A stretch of DNA of 64,000 nt from Clostridia bacterium (GTDB lineage Bacteria; Bacillota; Clostridia; Lachnospirales; Lachnospiraceae), in the NCBI GenBank assembly GCA_910575625.1, contig CAJTFD010000011.1, forward strand, positions 1 to 64,000. The letters run 5' to 3'. Under the pieces are notes generated by a model that did not search any database, was not told the origin of the DNA, and saw only the letters and a program-made list of their open reading frames with translations. This document shows, piece after piece, positions 17,829 through 26,877 of the stretch. Both the position numbers and the translations under genes were made by a program. Every line of letters starts with the position of its first letter. Within the stretch, counting starts at the first letter, position 1.

Positions 17829-18860
17829 ATGCAGATGGAATTCATACGCAAACTACCCACCCCCCAAGAGCTCAAACAGCAATACCCCATAAACCCCCAG
17901 GTCGTCAAAACCAAAGAAGAACGCGACCACCAGATCTGTGACATCCTATCAGGCCAAGACGACCGTCTCCTCCTGATCATCGGCCCCTGCTCCGCCGACC
18001 ACGAAGACCCGGTGATCGACTACATCCTGCGTCTGCGCAAGCTCCAGGACGCTGTAGCAGACAAGATCTTCATCATCCCGCGCATCTACACGAACAAGCC
18101 GCGGACCATCGGCGCCGGCTACAAAGGAATGCTCCACCAGCCCGACCCAGAAAAAGATGCCGACATGCTAAGAGGCATCATCGCGATCCGAAAGATGCAC
18201 ATGCGGGCCGTAGAGGAGACCGGCTTTACCTGCGCAGACGAGATGCTCTACCCAGAAAACCACCGCTACCTCTCAGACCTTCTATCCTATGTAGCCGTCG
18301 GCGCGCGCTCCGTAGAAGACCAACAGCACAGGCTGACCGCCAGCGGCGTGGGCATCCCAGTGGGCATGAAGAACCCCACCAGCGGCGATCTCACCGTGAT
18401 GATGAACTCGATCATCGCCGCCCAGTGCAGTCACACCTGCCTGTACCGGGGATGGGAGGTACGGACCGGCGGCAACCCCTACACCCACGCGATCCTGCGC
18501 GGCTACGTGGACAGGACCGGGCGCAACATTTCCAATTACCATTACGACAACCTGCAGCATATGCTGGAACTCTATGGAGAAAAAGAACTGGCCAACCCCG
18601 CCGTGATCATCGACGCCAACCATTCAAATTCGGGAAAAGACCCTTTCAAACAGATCGATATCAGCAAAGACATCATGCACAGCTGCAGAAATTCTTCTGA
18701 GATCAAAAAACTGGTCAAAGGCCTGATGATCGAGAGTTACATCGAAGATGGCTCCCAGGACATACACGGGCACTGCTACGGAAAATCGATCACCGATCCC
18801 TGCCTGGGCTGGGAAAAGACCGAACGACTGATCCACGAACTGGCCGAACTCTGGCCATGA
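17829..18860 (+). CDS. aroF: 3-deoxy-7-phosphoheptulonate (DAHP) synthase, class I
   Basis: Encodes 343 residues from the ATG at 17829, which has GGAGG 11 bases upstream; the longer frame from 17742 lies in the structured leader. It catalyses the first shikimate step: phosphoenolpyruvate plus erythrose 4-phosphate to DAHP. Family motifs are LLLIIGPCSADH, KPRTIGAGYKGMLHQPDP, VGARSVEDQQHR and DANHSNSGKDP, with the metal-binding Cys, His, Glu and Asp in place. Length suits the AroFGH subtype. Which aromatic amino acid inhibits it cannot be read off. The gene stands alone and faces the nucleotidyltransferase gene. Confidence 0.95.
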   Translation: MQMEFIRKLPTPQELKQQYPINPQVVKTKEERDHQICDILSGQDDRLLLIIGPCSADHEDPVIDYILRLRKLQDAVADKIFIIPRIYTNKPRTIGAGYKGMLHQPDPEKDADMLRGIIAIRKMHMRAVEETGFTCADEMLYPENHRYLSDLLSYVAVGARSVEDQQHRLTASGVGIPVGMKNPTSGDLTVMMNSIIAAQCSHTCLYRGWEVRTGGNPYTHAILRGYVDRTGRNISNYHYDNLQHMLELYGEKELANPAVIIDANHSNSGKDPFKQIDISKDIMHSCRNSSEIKKLVKGLMIESYIEDGSQDIHGHCYGKSITDPCLGWEKTERLIHELAELWP

Positions 18861-18908
18861 CCCGATCCGGATCAAAACTTGATCTGGTCACGCTCCAAAC
18901 ATACACAC

Positions 18909-18932
18909 ATCCTGGCACATCTGTGCCAGGAT
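18909..18932. terminator. Hairpin between convergent genes
   Basis: ATCCTGGCACA and TGTGCCAGGAT form a perfect 11-bp stem with a two-base loop between the converging DAHP synthase and nucleotidyltransferase genes. No T-run follows on either strand, so it is an atypical terminator. Confidence 0.45.
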
Positions 18933-18973
18933 TCCCAGAGCGTGTTTGAAAGATCATCCATACCACGCACACC

Positions 18974-19543
18974 TCACTTTGCGTGACATCTGCCCATCAT
19001 CCGGATCCGTTCATCCAGACCTTCCCCCGTCACATACGCATACACAAAATGAGGGACCAGATCCGCCCAGTCCTCACCCAACATGATCTTCCGCCGGACA
19101 TCCGTGCCGCTGATCCCTTTCTCGTCGATCCCCACATGCCGCAGAATCTCTATATCACACCCCAACTCCTCGAGCGCCCGCTTTTTCTCAAGCCCCCACC
19201 CATCGTAGATGGTCAGATAATATTTAGCATCCGCCGGCGCATAATTGAAGATCATCTCCGGGAAATTGATCGGGAACGGCACGATATCAAACCGGGCCGG
19301 ATCCACCCCCATCTCCAGCAGCGTCCCCTTGATCATCTGATATCTCTCATAATACGAAAAAGGATTGGCCCCCTTCTCCGACCGATGGGGATCCACCTCC
19401 GAAAAACATGTCCTCCCCTCATCCGGATTGCATATCCCGATCACCAAACGACCGCACCGCTCCATACCCGCCAAGATATATTTCACATGATCGTTATGCA
19501 AGAGCTGGAATCTGCCGTGCACAACACCGATAAAGTCTTTCAT
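18974..19543 (-). CDS. NMN adenylyltransferase-like nucleotidyltransferase
   Basis: Encodes 189 residues from the ATG at 19543 behind GAGGT. The nucleotidyltransferase signature is intact: VVHGRFQLLHNDHVKYI (HxGH-like site) near residue 6 and ISGTDVRRKI (ISxTxxR) near residue 150. The closest class is the archaeal-type NMN/nicotinate adenylyltransferase or a related cytidylyltransferase, so the substrate is uncertain. It has its own promoter and lies divergent from the CDP-glycerol-transferase-like gene. Confidence 0.8.
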   Translation of the reverse strand: MKDFIGVVHGRFQLLHNDHVKYILAGMERCGRLVIGICNPDEGRTCFSEVDPHRSEKGANPFSYYERYQMIKGTLLEMGVDPARFDIVPFPINFPEMIFNYAPADAKYYLTIYDGWGLEKKRALEELGCDIEILRHVGIDEKGISGTDVRRKIMLGEDWADLVPHFVYAYVTGEGLDERIRMMGRCHAK

Positions 19544-19577
19544 CTCTTTAAACCTCGCATTTTTAAATGATACTATT

Positions 19578-19606
19578 ATCATAATCTATCGAAGGAAGGA
19601 TCTCAA
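19578..19606 (-). promoter_or_regulatory. Promoter of the nucleotidyltransferase gene
   Basis: Minus strand TTGAGA (19606-19601), 17 bases, TATGAT (19583-19578). Confidence 0.6.
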
Positions 19607-19622
19607 GCCCCACTTTTCCACT

Positions 19623-19651
19623 TTGCGCAAAACAGGGATCTGTGCTAAAAT
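19623..19651 (+). promoter_or_regulatory. Promoter of the CDP-glycerol-transferase-like gene
   Basis: TTGCGC (19623-19628), 17 bases, TAAAAT (19646-19651), 35 bases ahead of the start at 19687. Confidence 0.55.
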
Positions 19652-19686
19652 GGACAACAAGGAAAGGGAAAGGACGAAATACAAGC

Positions 19687-21042
19687 ATGAAAAAAGCCAA
19701 GAAGAAATTAGCCGAAGATTTCACAGCGCTGCTCAGCCAGACACATCAGGAAATCCAAAAAGCGATCGGGCAGAACGAGACCGCCCTCGCCATGGACCTG
19801 TTGAGCCAATGCCAGGAAGGCGCTGTCAATCTGGGAAATATGATCGAGAGTGAGGAGGGCGAGGACGCGGCCACGATCCCCCTCCTGGAAGACTACTGCG
19901 AGCTGATCTACCAGATCTACGAAAAGCTCCGCACAGACCAGCCCCAGGAAGCCGCCCAGGGCTACATGGATCTGTGCAGCTCCCTCACCCATATCCAAAA
20001 GAGCGTCCGTGAGGATATCACCGTGTGCAGAGAAGCCGTTTTCCTTCCATATAAAGCATCCATGTGGGATTCCCTGGAGAGCGTCTGGAAAGCAGCGGAC
20101 GAAGATCCCCAATGGGACGCGTACGTGATCCCGATCCCCTATTACGACAAAAATCCCGACGGGAGTTTCCGCGAGATGCACAATGAGAGGGATCAGTACC
20201 CGGCGTACGTCCCCATCACAAGCTACGAGACATTTGACTTTTCCGCGCATAAGCCGGATATGATCTTCATCCACAATCCCTACGACGAATACAATTACGT
20301 GACCAGCGTACACCCATTCTTCTACACAAAAAATTTAAAAAAATTTACAGAAAAACTGATCTACATCCCCTATTTTGTGTTAGATGAACCCGACCCGGAG
20401 AGCGAGACAGACATGGAAAACATAAAACATTTCTGCACTGTTCCCGGAGTCTACAACGCCGACCAGGTCATCGTCCAGTCCGAAAATATGCAAAAACTCT
20501 ACGTCAACATATTAGCAAAAGAGACCGGCGAGGACACCCGCCCTTACTGGGAAGAGAAGATCCTCGGTCTGGGTTCCCCGAAATTTGACAAAGTGGCCGA
20601 TACAGCAGAAAAAGACCTCATGATCCCTGAATCCTGGAAGCATTTCCTATACAGACCCGACGGCGCCAGGAAAAAAGTCATCCTCTACAATACCAGCGTG
20701 GGCGCCCTCCTGGACAAAGGAGAGCAGATGCTCAAAAAAATGCAGGACGTATTCCAGATATTTAAAGACCGTCAGGAGGACACAGCCCTGCTCTGGCGGC
20801 CCCATCCGCTGATCAAAGCCACGATCAGCTCCATGCGCCCCCAATTATGGCAGGAATACGAAAAACTGGTAGACCAGTACAAGATGGAAGGCTGGGGGAT
20901 CTACGACGACTCCGCCGACCTGGACAGGGCAATCACCCTGTGCGACGCATATTACGGCGATGGGAGCAGCCTGGTCCAATTGTGCCAGAAGGCAGGCAAG
21001 CCCGTCATGATACAAAATACAGAAATCTTAGAACATATTTAA
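19687..21042 (+). CDS. CDP-glycerol glycerophosphotransferase-like protein
   Basis: Encodes 451 residues from the ATG at 19687. The first 150 residues are helical with no known motif. The rest resembles the GT-B fold of TagB/TagF teichoic-acid enzymes: VFLPYKASMWDSLESVW, a LGSPKFDK element, LLWRPHPLIKAT and YGDGSSLVQLC, where the last two correspond to the conserved HP and D-x-SS regions. In some anaerobes such proteins stand alone with unknown acceptors. It is not in an evident teichoic-acid operon. The fold assignment is firm, the substrate is not. Confidence 0.7.
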   Translation: MKKAKKKLAEDFTALLSQTHQEIQKAIGQNETALAMDLLSQCQEGAVNLGNMIESEEGEDAATIPLLEDYCELIYQIYEKLRTDQPQEAAQGYMDLCSSLTHIQKSVREDITVCREAVFLPYKASMWDSLESVWKAADEDPQWDAYVIPIPYYDKNPDGSFREMHNERDQYPAYVPITSYETFDFSAHKPDMIFIHNPYDEYNYVTSVHPFFYTKNLKKFTEKLIYIPYFVLDEPDPESETDMENIKHFCTVPGVYNADQVIVQSENMQKLYVNILAKETGEDTRPYWEEKILGLGSPKFDKVADTAEKDLMIPESWKHFLYRPDGARKKVILYNTSVGALLDKGEQMLKKMQDVFQIFKDRQEDTALLWRPHPLIKATISSMRPQLWQEYEKLVDQYKMEGWGIYDDSADLDRAITLCDAYYGDGSSLVQLCQKAGKPVMIQNTEILEHI

Positions 21043-21098
21043 AAGAAGGCTGACATCTGCGAAAAACTGTCCACGAAATAAAGATCTGTACCTTGTCA

Positions 21099-21443
21099 AT
21101 GGATCCCCCCCTGATACAGGTGACCGGCGCGGATCCCATGATCAACGCGATCAACGCGCAGGGCGGCGTGTACATGTTCGGGCGGATACTGCCGATCTGG
21201 GCGGTGATCCTGATGTGCCCGGCTATGAGCCTTCTGGCCGCATGTTTTTATTATCCCTACTACGAGGGCTTTAACCTGGACACATTACTGGCAAATTGGC
21301 TGAAACTGGTGTGTTTTGATCTGCCATTTGCATTTTTTACACAACTCTTTTTCATACAGCCTCTGATCCGGCCTGTCTTCAAGGCAGTCTTTTGCCTAAA
21401 AAACAGATCCAGCCCTCTTAGATTTGTACAAAATTCCTTTTGA
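21099..21443 (+). pseudogene. DUF2798-like membrane protein, 5' truncated
   Basis: About 114 codons encode two membrane helices (ILPIWAVILMCPAMSLLA and LKLVCFDLPFAFFTQLFF) and the ending FIQPLIRPVFKAVF, the pattern of the second half of DUF2798-type proteins. There is no ribosome binding site or natural start, and the frame is open only from a stop at about 21052. It is probably a truncated relic. The stretch 21043-21529 otherwise holds only the fba terminator. Confidence 0.4.
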
Positions 21444-21476
21444 CAAAACCCGAGGCCGCCCTATGATAACATAAGA

Positions 21477-21520
21477 AAATGCCGTATATACGCAGTCTCT
21501 TTTGCATATATACGGCATTT
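21477..21520 (-). terminator. Terminator of the aldolase gene
   Basis: An 18-bp near-perfect stem (AAATGCCGTATATACGCA against TGCATATATACGGCATTT) with an eight-base loop lies just downstream of the fba stop codon; a T-rich stretch follows on the minus strand. Confidence 0.8.
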
Positions 21521-21529
21521 AACGGCTCA

Positions 21530-22465
21530 TCAGGCTTTTCCGTCACACCCGAGCACTTCTTTGATCTTATGGGCAACGACAGCTTTTACATTGGCGCGGC
21601 CAACCTTCAGATACTCCCTCGGATCGAAAGCAGCCGGATTTGTCCACATCACTTCACGGATACCGGCAGTCATAGCCAGACGCAGGTCGGAGTCGATGTT
21701 GATCTTGCACACAGCGGAGCGTGCCGCCTGACGGAGCATATCTTCCGGGATACCGATCGCATCTGCCAGATTTCCGCCGTGTTCCTGGATAATCTTCACG
21801 TATTCCTGGGATACGGAAGATGCGCCGTGCAGGACGATGGGGAAGTTCGGGATACGTTTGCTGATCTCGTCTAAGATGTCAAAACGCAGCTGTGGTTTCT
21901 GACCTGGTTTGAATTTGAACGCGCCGTGGCTGGTACCGATGGCGATCGCCAGGGAATCCACGCCTGTCTTGTCCACAAATTCCTCTACCTGGTCAGGCTG
22001 TGTATACTGTGCGTCATCCGCGGAGACATTTACGTCGTCCTCGATGCCGGCCAGCTGGCCCAGCTCAGCTTCCACGACTACACCTTTGGAGTGTGCGTAT
22101 TCCACCACTTCCTTGGTCACTTCTATATTTTTCTCAAAATCATAATGAGAACCGTCGATCATTACAGAGGTAAAACCGCCATCAATACAGGATTTACAGG
22201 TCTCAAAGTCCGGACCGTGATCTAAATGCAAGGCGATGGGGATATCGTTTTCGATGAGCGCAGCTTCCACCAATTTGACCAGATACGTGTGGTTGGCATA
22301 AGCCCTGGCTCCTTTGGAGACCTGCAAGATAAGAGGAGCTTTCAGCTCTCCGGCCGCTTCCGTGATCCCCTGTACGATCTCCATGTTGTTCACGTTGAAC
22401 GCACCGATGGCGTAGCCGCCTTCATATGCTTTCTTAAACATTTCAGTGGTTGTAACTAATGGCAT
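21530..22465 (-). CDS. fba: Fructose-bisphosphate aldolase, class II
   Basis: Encodes 311 residues from the ATG at 22465 (MPLVTTTEMFKKAYEGGYA), preceded by AAAGGAAG. It cleaves fructose 1,6-bisphosphate to the two triose phosphates using zinc. Class II motifs are visible: LHLDHGPDFETCKSCIDGGF with the first zinc histidine, EAELGQLAGIEDD, AIGTSHGAFK, VLHGASSV and INIDSDLR. Length fits the family. It is a monocistronic gene with an extended -10 promoter and a strong terminator. Confidence 0.97.
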   Translation of the reverse strand: MPLVTTTEMFKKAYEGGYAIGAFNVNNMEIVQGITEAAGELKAPLILQVSKGARAYANHTYLVKLVEAALIENDIPIALHLDHGPDFETCKSCIDGGFTSVMIDGSHYDFEKNIEVTKEVVEYAHSKGVVVEAELGQLAGIEDDVNVSADDAQYTQPDQVEEFVDKTGVDSLAIAIGTSHGAFKFKPGQKPQLRFDILDEISKRIPNFPIVLHGASSVSQEYVKIIQEHGGNLADAIGIPEDMLRQAARSAVCKINIDSDLRLAMTAGIREVMWTNPAAFDPREYLKVGRANVKAVVAHKIKEVLGCDGKA

Positions 22466-22512
22466 GATCCTCAACTTCCTTTCTCAAAAAATATTGTGGG
22501 TTATACCCTGAT

Positions 22513-22518
22513 ATTATA
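22513..22518 (-). promoter_or_regulatory. Extended -10 box of fba
   Basis: Minus strand TGGTATAAT carries a consensus -10 (22518-22513) with the TG extension; the -35 box is weak. Confidence 0.6.
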
Positions 22519-22655
22519 CCATATTTTAGCATGATTAAAAGATAAAATTCTATATTTTTCCCTGTCATGGGCGATCTGTCGTCATGCCGCCATCCCCTCC
22601 TACCTTCTGATGAGCCGGATCCTCCCCAATGATACATGCGAACACGCCGCCTTTT

Positions 22656-22963
22656 TTATATACCGATCTTGGATACGATCTCCTGGAGACATCTCCAGTC
22701 CGCTTTGAGCTGCTCCAGCTGCTGCTGTCCCTGTTCTGTGATCTTATAATATTTGCGGACAGGCCCTTTTGATACCTCTCCGGCGAAAGTCGTCGCGGCC
22801 CCCTCCTTATGGAGCCTGCGCAAGATCGCATAAAAGGTGCTCTCCATCACTTCCGGAAAAAACCGTGCAGCCTCTGGATGATATCGTATCCATACAGATC
22901 CTCCCCGCTGATGACATGGAGGATACACATTTCCAAGATCCCTTTCTTGATCTGCGCATTCAT
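22656..22963 (-). pseudogene. PadR-family regulator broken by a T-tract frameshift
   Basis: From the ATG at 22963 the frame reads MNAQIKKGILEMCILHVISG and GYDIIQRLHGFF, then RK and a stop. The remainder (PEVMESTFYAILRRLHKEG, then VRKYYKITEQGQQQLEQL) lies in another frame to 22656. The break is at a run of six T (22857-22862 as A on the plus strand); seven T would join the halves into a normal PadR winged-helix protein of about 102 residues. The start overlaps the stop of the upstream membrane protein (ATGA), the PadR/membrane-protein pairing common in Firmicutes. Confidence 0.8.
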
Positions 22964-23325
22964 CGGTCACGCCCCCGTTTCCAGATCTTCAAAGAGACTG
23001 CCAGCACAAGGACCACACACAGACAATCCCCATACTCCATCAGACAGATCATCATATCCTGTCTGCCCACTCCCGGTCCAATGGTCAGGTCCATGCCGTG
23101 CCAGACATTTTTTACAGTCCAGATGAATAAGAATGCGCCAAACGCATGGACAACGCCCAGATAATACAGGATGGATGGAGAAACTGTCTTTTTCAGCATC
23201 CACAAAAACAGGACAAAGACCATGATCTGAAAGACCGTATATCCATGATCCATGTTCCGCCCGATGGGATACAGCGCCGCAGATGGGAGTGTGTGCAGGA
23301 CGCCGAGCAGATCCCCCTGATGCAT
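22960..23325 (-). CDS. Four-helix membrane protein upstream of PadR
   Basis: Encodes about 121 residues from the ATG at 23325; a TTG start at 23382 would add 19 residues but lies six bases from the preceding gene. Three to four membrane helices (VFQIMVFVLFLWML, ILYYLGVVHAFGAFLFIW, and a C-terminal helix ending KIWKRGRDR) account for most of it. No family was recognised. Its stop overlaps the PadR start, so the two were co-translated. The true start is uncertain because neither candidate has a well-placed ribosome site. Confidence 0.55.
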   Translation of the reverse strand: MHQGDLLGVLHTLPSAALYPIGRNMDHGYTVFQIMVFVLFLWMLKKTVSPSILYYLGVVHAFGAFLFIWTVKNVWHGMDLTIGPGVGRQDMMICLMEYGDCLCVVLVLAVSLKIWKRGRDR

Positions 23326-23387
23326 AAATATTTTTGAGGTGCCCTCCGCAAAGAAAGCACCCCAAAATTTTAAATCCCTCAAACTTT

Positions 23388-24338
23388 TTACAGATATTTT
23401 TGTGCACCTTCCGGACTCAGTCCATATTGCTCCTGGATCTTGATCAGAATCACCTGTGACGGGATCCCTAGATTTTTTAATATAGACACAGTCCCCTTGA
23501 TGCCCTGTTCTATCCCCTGTTCTATCCCCTGTTCTATCCCTTCTCTTTTTATCGTCTTTGCTTCATATTCTAAAACCTTCCCGCCCATGACAGCTCCCAC
23601 TCCTTCCCTGACCGCCTCATACCCCGCGGCTATATGCTCCAACACCTTATTCGTCATATCGATGATCGTGCATCTCATATACGCACTGATGGCTCCCCGC
23701 TCTAAAAGCCTTTCCAACCCCGCTTTAATCTGCTCATATTCTTTTTTCAGCGCTTCAAGTCCCGCACGGTCTTTTTCATATTCCCCAAACCGCTTTTCGT
23801 GCGAGAAGATATAGAACGGGACCAGAAAGAGCAGATCTTTCTCAAAAATCTCTTTGACCGTATAGCGCTGAGACCTCATCACCGGGATCCCATATCCCAG
23901 ACTCCCGCCCGGCGTGTCCATATGGATCTTCAGCTTATCTGGCGTGGAAGCATTATGACGCAGATACAGCACTGCGGAATGTGGAAATGCCACATGGAGA
24001 ACATTCCCCCTGATTTCCCCTCCATCAAGGGCGATCTGTGTATCATATTCAAAAAAACGAACGAGCATACTGTTATCTGTACTGCTCTGGCACTCCAGAT
24101 GATACTTTTTTGTCTCTTTTCCCACGATCTTAAAACTGGAGTCCGTGATCCGCTCCTCCTCATTCCCACCCTGTCGATTTAGGAAGTGTTCATTTGGTGA
24201 GAATATGATCTCTTCTTTCCCCGAATAGTTCTCCCCAAACACTTCGTTTATCACAGGGATGACCAGCTGGCTGCAGTCATTTAGCAGCGTGCGGAACACA
24301 TCATCATAGGGCGTGCTCGTGATCCTTACATCACCCAA
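23388..24338 (-). CDS. Rpn/PD-(D/E)XK nuclease-family protein
   Basis: Encodes 316 residues from a TTG start at 24338 after AGGAAGGG. The N-terminal DDVFRTLLNDC and the nuclease-like KKYHLECQSSTDNSMLVRFFEYD (E-x-Q core) match recombination-promoting nuclease (Rpn) or PD-(D/E)XK transposase-family proteins common in Lachnospiraceae. The C-terminus has the typical IEQG repeat tail followed by LKNLGIPSQVI and QYGLSPE. Rpn proteins cleave DNA and have been linked to phage defence and recombination. This copy is full-length and stands alone. Confidence 0.8.
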   Translation of the reverse strand: MGDVRITSTPYDDVFRTLLNDCSQLVIPVINEVFGENYSGKEEIIFSPNEHFLNRQGGNEEERITDSSFKIVGKETKKYHLECQSSTDNSMLVRFFEYDTQIALDGGEIRGNVLHVAFPHSAVLYLRHNASTPDKLKIHMDTPGGSLGYGIPVMRSQRYTVKEIFEKDLLFLVPFYIFSHEKRFGEYEKDRAGLEALKKEYEQIKAGLERLLERGAISAYMRCTIIDMTNKVLEHIAAGYEAVREGVGAVMGGKVLEYEAKTIKREGIEQGIEQGIEQGIKGTVSILKNLGIPSQVILIKIQEQYGLSPEGAQKYL

Positions 24339-24357
24339 TCTGCTTCACCCTTCCTTT

Positions 24358-24873
24358 TCATCTGACCGCGATCTGACAGGCTTCCATCGCCCGCAGGGCC
24401 CTCTCATGGCTCTCCGGCGTCACGCCCGCGCAGCACGCGCCGTCCACACTGATCCCGATCTCCGGCAGGAATGCCTTTAAGATCATAGCATTGGAGATCA
24501 CGCAGATATCGGTGCACAGCCCGACCAGCTCCATCCGATCGATCGGCTCCTCCTCATGCATCCGGCTCATCTGCATCCCCAGAGCCGTGCTGCCGAACGT
24601 GCCTTTATCCACAGGCTCTCCCACACAGTAAGTCTGGAGGCTGTCATGGATCTGCCAGCCGTGAGTACCGCGGATGCAATGCCTGACCGGGAGTTTCCGT
24701 CCCTCCTGGGTCTGCAGATAATCCTCCCCATGGGTATCCCTGGTGAAGATCACTTTACCGTCAAAATTTTTTACCTTATCCACCACGCGGGGCAGGATCT
24801 TTTGTGCTTCCGGCGTTCCAAGCGCCCCATCGATAAAATCATTCTGCATATCCACCACGACTAACACATTCAT
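24358..24873 (-). CDS. Isochorismatase-fold hydrolase, nicotinamidase-like
   Basis: Encodes 171 residues. The cysteine-hydrolase triad is visible: Asp in VVDMQNDFIDGAL, Lys in DKGTFGS and the nucleophile Cys in ELVGLCTDICVISNAM. Nicotinamidases of this size deamidate nicotinamide to nicotinate in NAD salvage, but the family also holds other amidases. The start overlaps the stop of the HD gene (ATGA), so they are coupled. Confidence 0.82.
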   Translation of the reverse strand: MNVLVVVDMQNDFIDGALGTPEAQKILPRVVDKVKNFDGKVIFTRDTHGEDYLQTQEGRKLPVRHCIRGTHGWQIHDSLQTYCVGEPVDKGTFGSTALGMQMSRMHEEEPIDRMELVGLCTDICVISNAMILKAFLPEIGISVDGACCAGVTPESHERALRAMEACQIAVR

Positions 24874-25394
24874 TGCAGCATACCTCCATACATCCTCCGG
24901 AAGATCTCCTTTCCGGTCTTGGTGACAAATATCTTCTCATACACACTTTTTACCGCGGGAGCATCACTCTGGTCCTCATACAGGTTGACCAGGAAATCCG
25001 CCTCCACCAAGATCTGGTAGTCAGCCCCTGTGATCCCTCGGTATGTATGATGGTGTCCCACCAGATAACAGATCCTTTCCCGCACAGCCGCGTCATACCC
25101 AAGCGCCTCTAACATCTTGTCCGCTTCGCCGGGTCCTTCCTGTTCCTGCAGTTTTCCGTCGCATCTGCCGTATTTTTCTTCCGCCCGTTTGATGCCGATG
25201 TCGTGGACCAGAGCAGCGCTCTCCAATGCGAACTGCTGTCTTTCATCCAGACCTTCACCCAACCCGATCAGCCGGGCCAGGCTGTGTACCTTGATAAAAT
25301 GCTGGATGCGGCGGGGATCATCCTTATAGTATCCCATCATCTCCATGGATAATGCGGCGGTCATCCTCTCATATTCTTTTTCATAAGCCTGCAT
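24870..25394 (-). CDS. HD-domain hydrolase
   Basis: Encodes 174 residues. The metal-binding set is present: H in IQHFIKVH, HD in ALVHDIGIKRAEEKYG and HHH in VGHHHTYRG, with a late D in VEADFLVNL. The family acts on phosphoesters, often nucleotides. Substrate unknown. Coupling to the nicotinamidase-like gene suggests nucleotide or cofactor turnover. Confidence 0.8.
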   Translation of the reverse strand: MQAYEKEYERMTAALSMEMMGYYKDDPRRIQHFIKVHSLARLIGLGEGLDERQQFALESAALVHDIGIKRAEEKYGRCDGKLQEQEGPGEADKMLEALGYDAAVRERICYLVGHHHTYRGITGADYQILVEADFLVNLYEDQSDAPAVKSVYEKIFVTKTGKEIFRRMYGGMLQ

Positions 25395-25413
25395 GAAGAT
25401 CCCTCCTGATGTC

Positions 25414-26598
25414 TTACTGGTATTCTTTCATCAGTTCTGCAAATACCGGCAATGAATTGACGATCGTCTCGTGGGCCACACAGTAGGACAGGCGCACATA
25501 TCCCGGGCAGGCAAAGGAGCTTCCCGGCACCATGAGGATGTTATACTTCCGTGCGGCTTCACAGAATTGTTTCTCATCCTCCACCGGGGATTTCACGAAC
25601 AGGTAGAAAGCCCCCTGAGGCTTGATGCATTCCAGGCCGCATTTTTTCAGACCCTCATACAACGCCATACGGTTCCTGTCATAAAACTCTATATCGGAGC
25701 AGGCATCCACACACCGCGCGATCACTTTCTGCTGCAGAGAGGGTGCATTTACGGAACCGCTGATCCGGTTGGCGATCCCCGCCGCCACGATCATCTCCTC
25801 ACTGCCATCCGCCTCGTCCGGGATCGCCAGATAGCCGATACGTTCCCCGGGAAGGGAGAGGGATTTGCTGTAGGAATAGGCCACAACGGTATTGGCGTAA
25901 TATTTTGTTATAAACGGCACTTCCACGCCGTCGTAGACCAATTCACGGTAAGGCTCGTCGGAGATCAGGTAGATCACAGACTTAAACTCCTTTTGTTTGG
26001 CCTCCAAGATCGCGGCCAGTTTCCTGATCGTATCCTCGGAATAGACCACGCCTGTGGGATTGTGCGGCGTGTTGATGATGACCGCTTTTGTGTTGGCCGT
26101 GATCTTCTCCTCAAATTCCTCCAGATTCGGCTGGAAGGTGTCCGTATCCGGTGAGATCTCCACCAATTTCCCGTCAAAATTATTGACGTAAGAGCCATAT
26201 TCCAGGAAGTACGGCGCAAACACGATCACTTCCTCCCCGGGGTTCAGCACGGTCTTCAAGATCACATTCAGTCCGCTGGCGGCTCCCACCGTCATGATCA
26301 GGTTTTTAAACTGGAAACCAGTCCCAAAACGACGGTTCAGGGACTCCGCGATCGTCTGGCGCACATCCTCAAAACCTGCATTGCTCATATAGCCATGGAG
26401 GATGATCGGGTCCTCCTCATTGAGCACGTCGATGATGGCCTGTTTCACCTCTTTGGGCGCGGGAACATTGGGATTCCCCAGACTGAAATCGAATACTTTG
26501 TCCGCACCGTATTTCGCACGGAGCCGGTTCCCCTCCTCGAACATCACACGGAGGGCCGAATTGTTCTGGACAAAGTATTTCATTTTTTCAGATATCAT
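25414..26598 (-). CDS. Class I/II PLP-dependent aminotransferase
   Basis: Encodes 394 residues. Fold-type I motifs are SLGNPNVPAP near the N-terminus, NTPHNPTGVVYS (Asn contacting PLP), YLISDEPYRELVYDG (Asp pairing with the pyridine nitrogen) and AYSYSKSLSLPGERIGY with the Schiff-base lysine. The C-terminus keeps the carboxylate-binding arginine in GYVRLSYC. Its substrate is not fixed by sequence. The nearby iorAB genes make an aromatic or branched substrate plausible, though about 280 bases of repeat sequence and the transporter and VOC genes lie between. Confidence 0.9.
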   Translation of the reverse strand: MISEKMKYFVQNNSALRVMFEEGNRLRAKYGADKVFDFSLGNPNVPAPKEVKQAIIDVLNEEDPIILHGYMSNAGFEDVRQTIAESLNRRFGTGFQFKNLIMTVGAASGLNVILKTVLNPGEEVIVFAPYFLEYGSYVNNFDGKLVEISPDTDTFQPNLEEFEEKITANTKAVIINTPHNPTGVVYSEDTIRKLAAILEAKQKEFKSVIYLISDEPYRELVYDGVEVPFITKYYANTVVAYSYSKSLSLPGERIGYLAIPDEADGSEEMIVAAGIANRISGSVNAPSLQQKVIARCVDACSDIEFYDRNRMALYEGLKKCGLECIKPQGAFYLFVKSPVEDEKQFCEAARKYNILMVPGSSFACPGYVRLSYCVAHETIVNSLPVFAELMKEYQ

Positions 26599-26877
26599 GT
26601 TATATCTCCTCCTTTAAACTTAAGGAACTGTTCAAAAATAGTTTTTTTAAATATATTTTGATACGGTCTATGGCCGTTCAGGTCTTTAAATGTACTTTTC
26701 TGCGAGAAAAGTACCAAAAGCGCCGGGGGATTGCGATTTCCCCCGGACCCCTTAAAACGCTTTCTTTACGGCAGGTACTATTTATCTGTAAATTTACGGT
26801 GATCCGAAGGTATTTTGGATTTTAATATCAAAAGCACCAAGGGGACAAGCGAATCCCCGGATCCCTTAAAACCCTTT
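26599..26877. repeat. Non-coding repeat block
   Basis: The block holds a palindromic unit (ACTTTTCTGCGAGAAAAGT at 26696-26714, followed by ACCAAAAGCGCC) that recurs inverted at 51692-51726. It also holds two imperfect copies of a module of the form CCCTTAAAAC-GCTTTCT-ACGGCAGGTA, at about 26751-26798 and 26863-26911. The second copy runs into the 3' end of the VOC gene. No gene or promoter was recognised. Confidence 0.6.

Noticed and set aside
18288..18623. Long antisense frames opposite DAHP synthase, deacetylase and antiporter genes
   Set aside because: They are typical shadows of GC-rich coding sequence; the opposite strands carry complete enzyme motifs.
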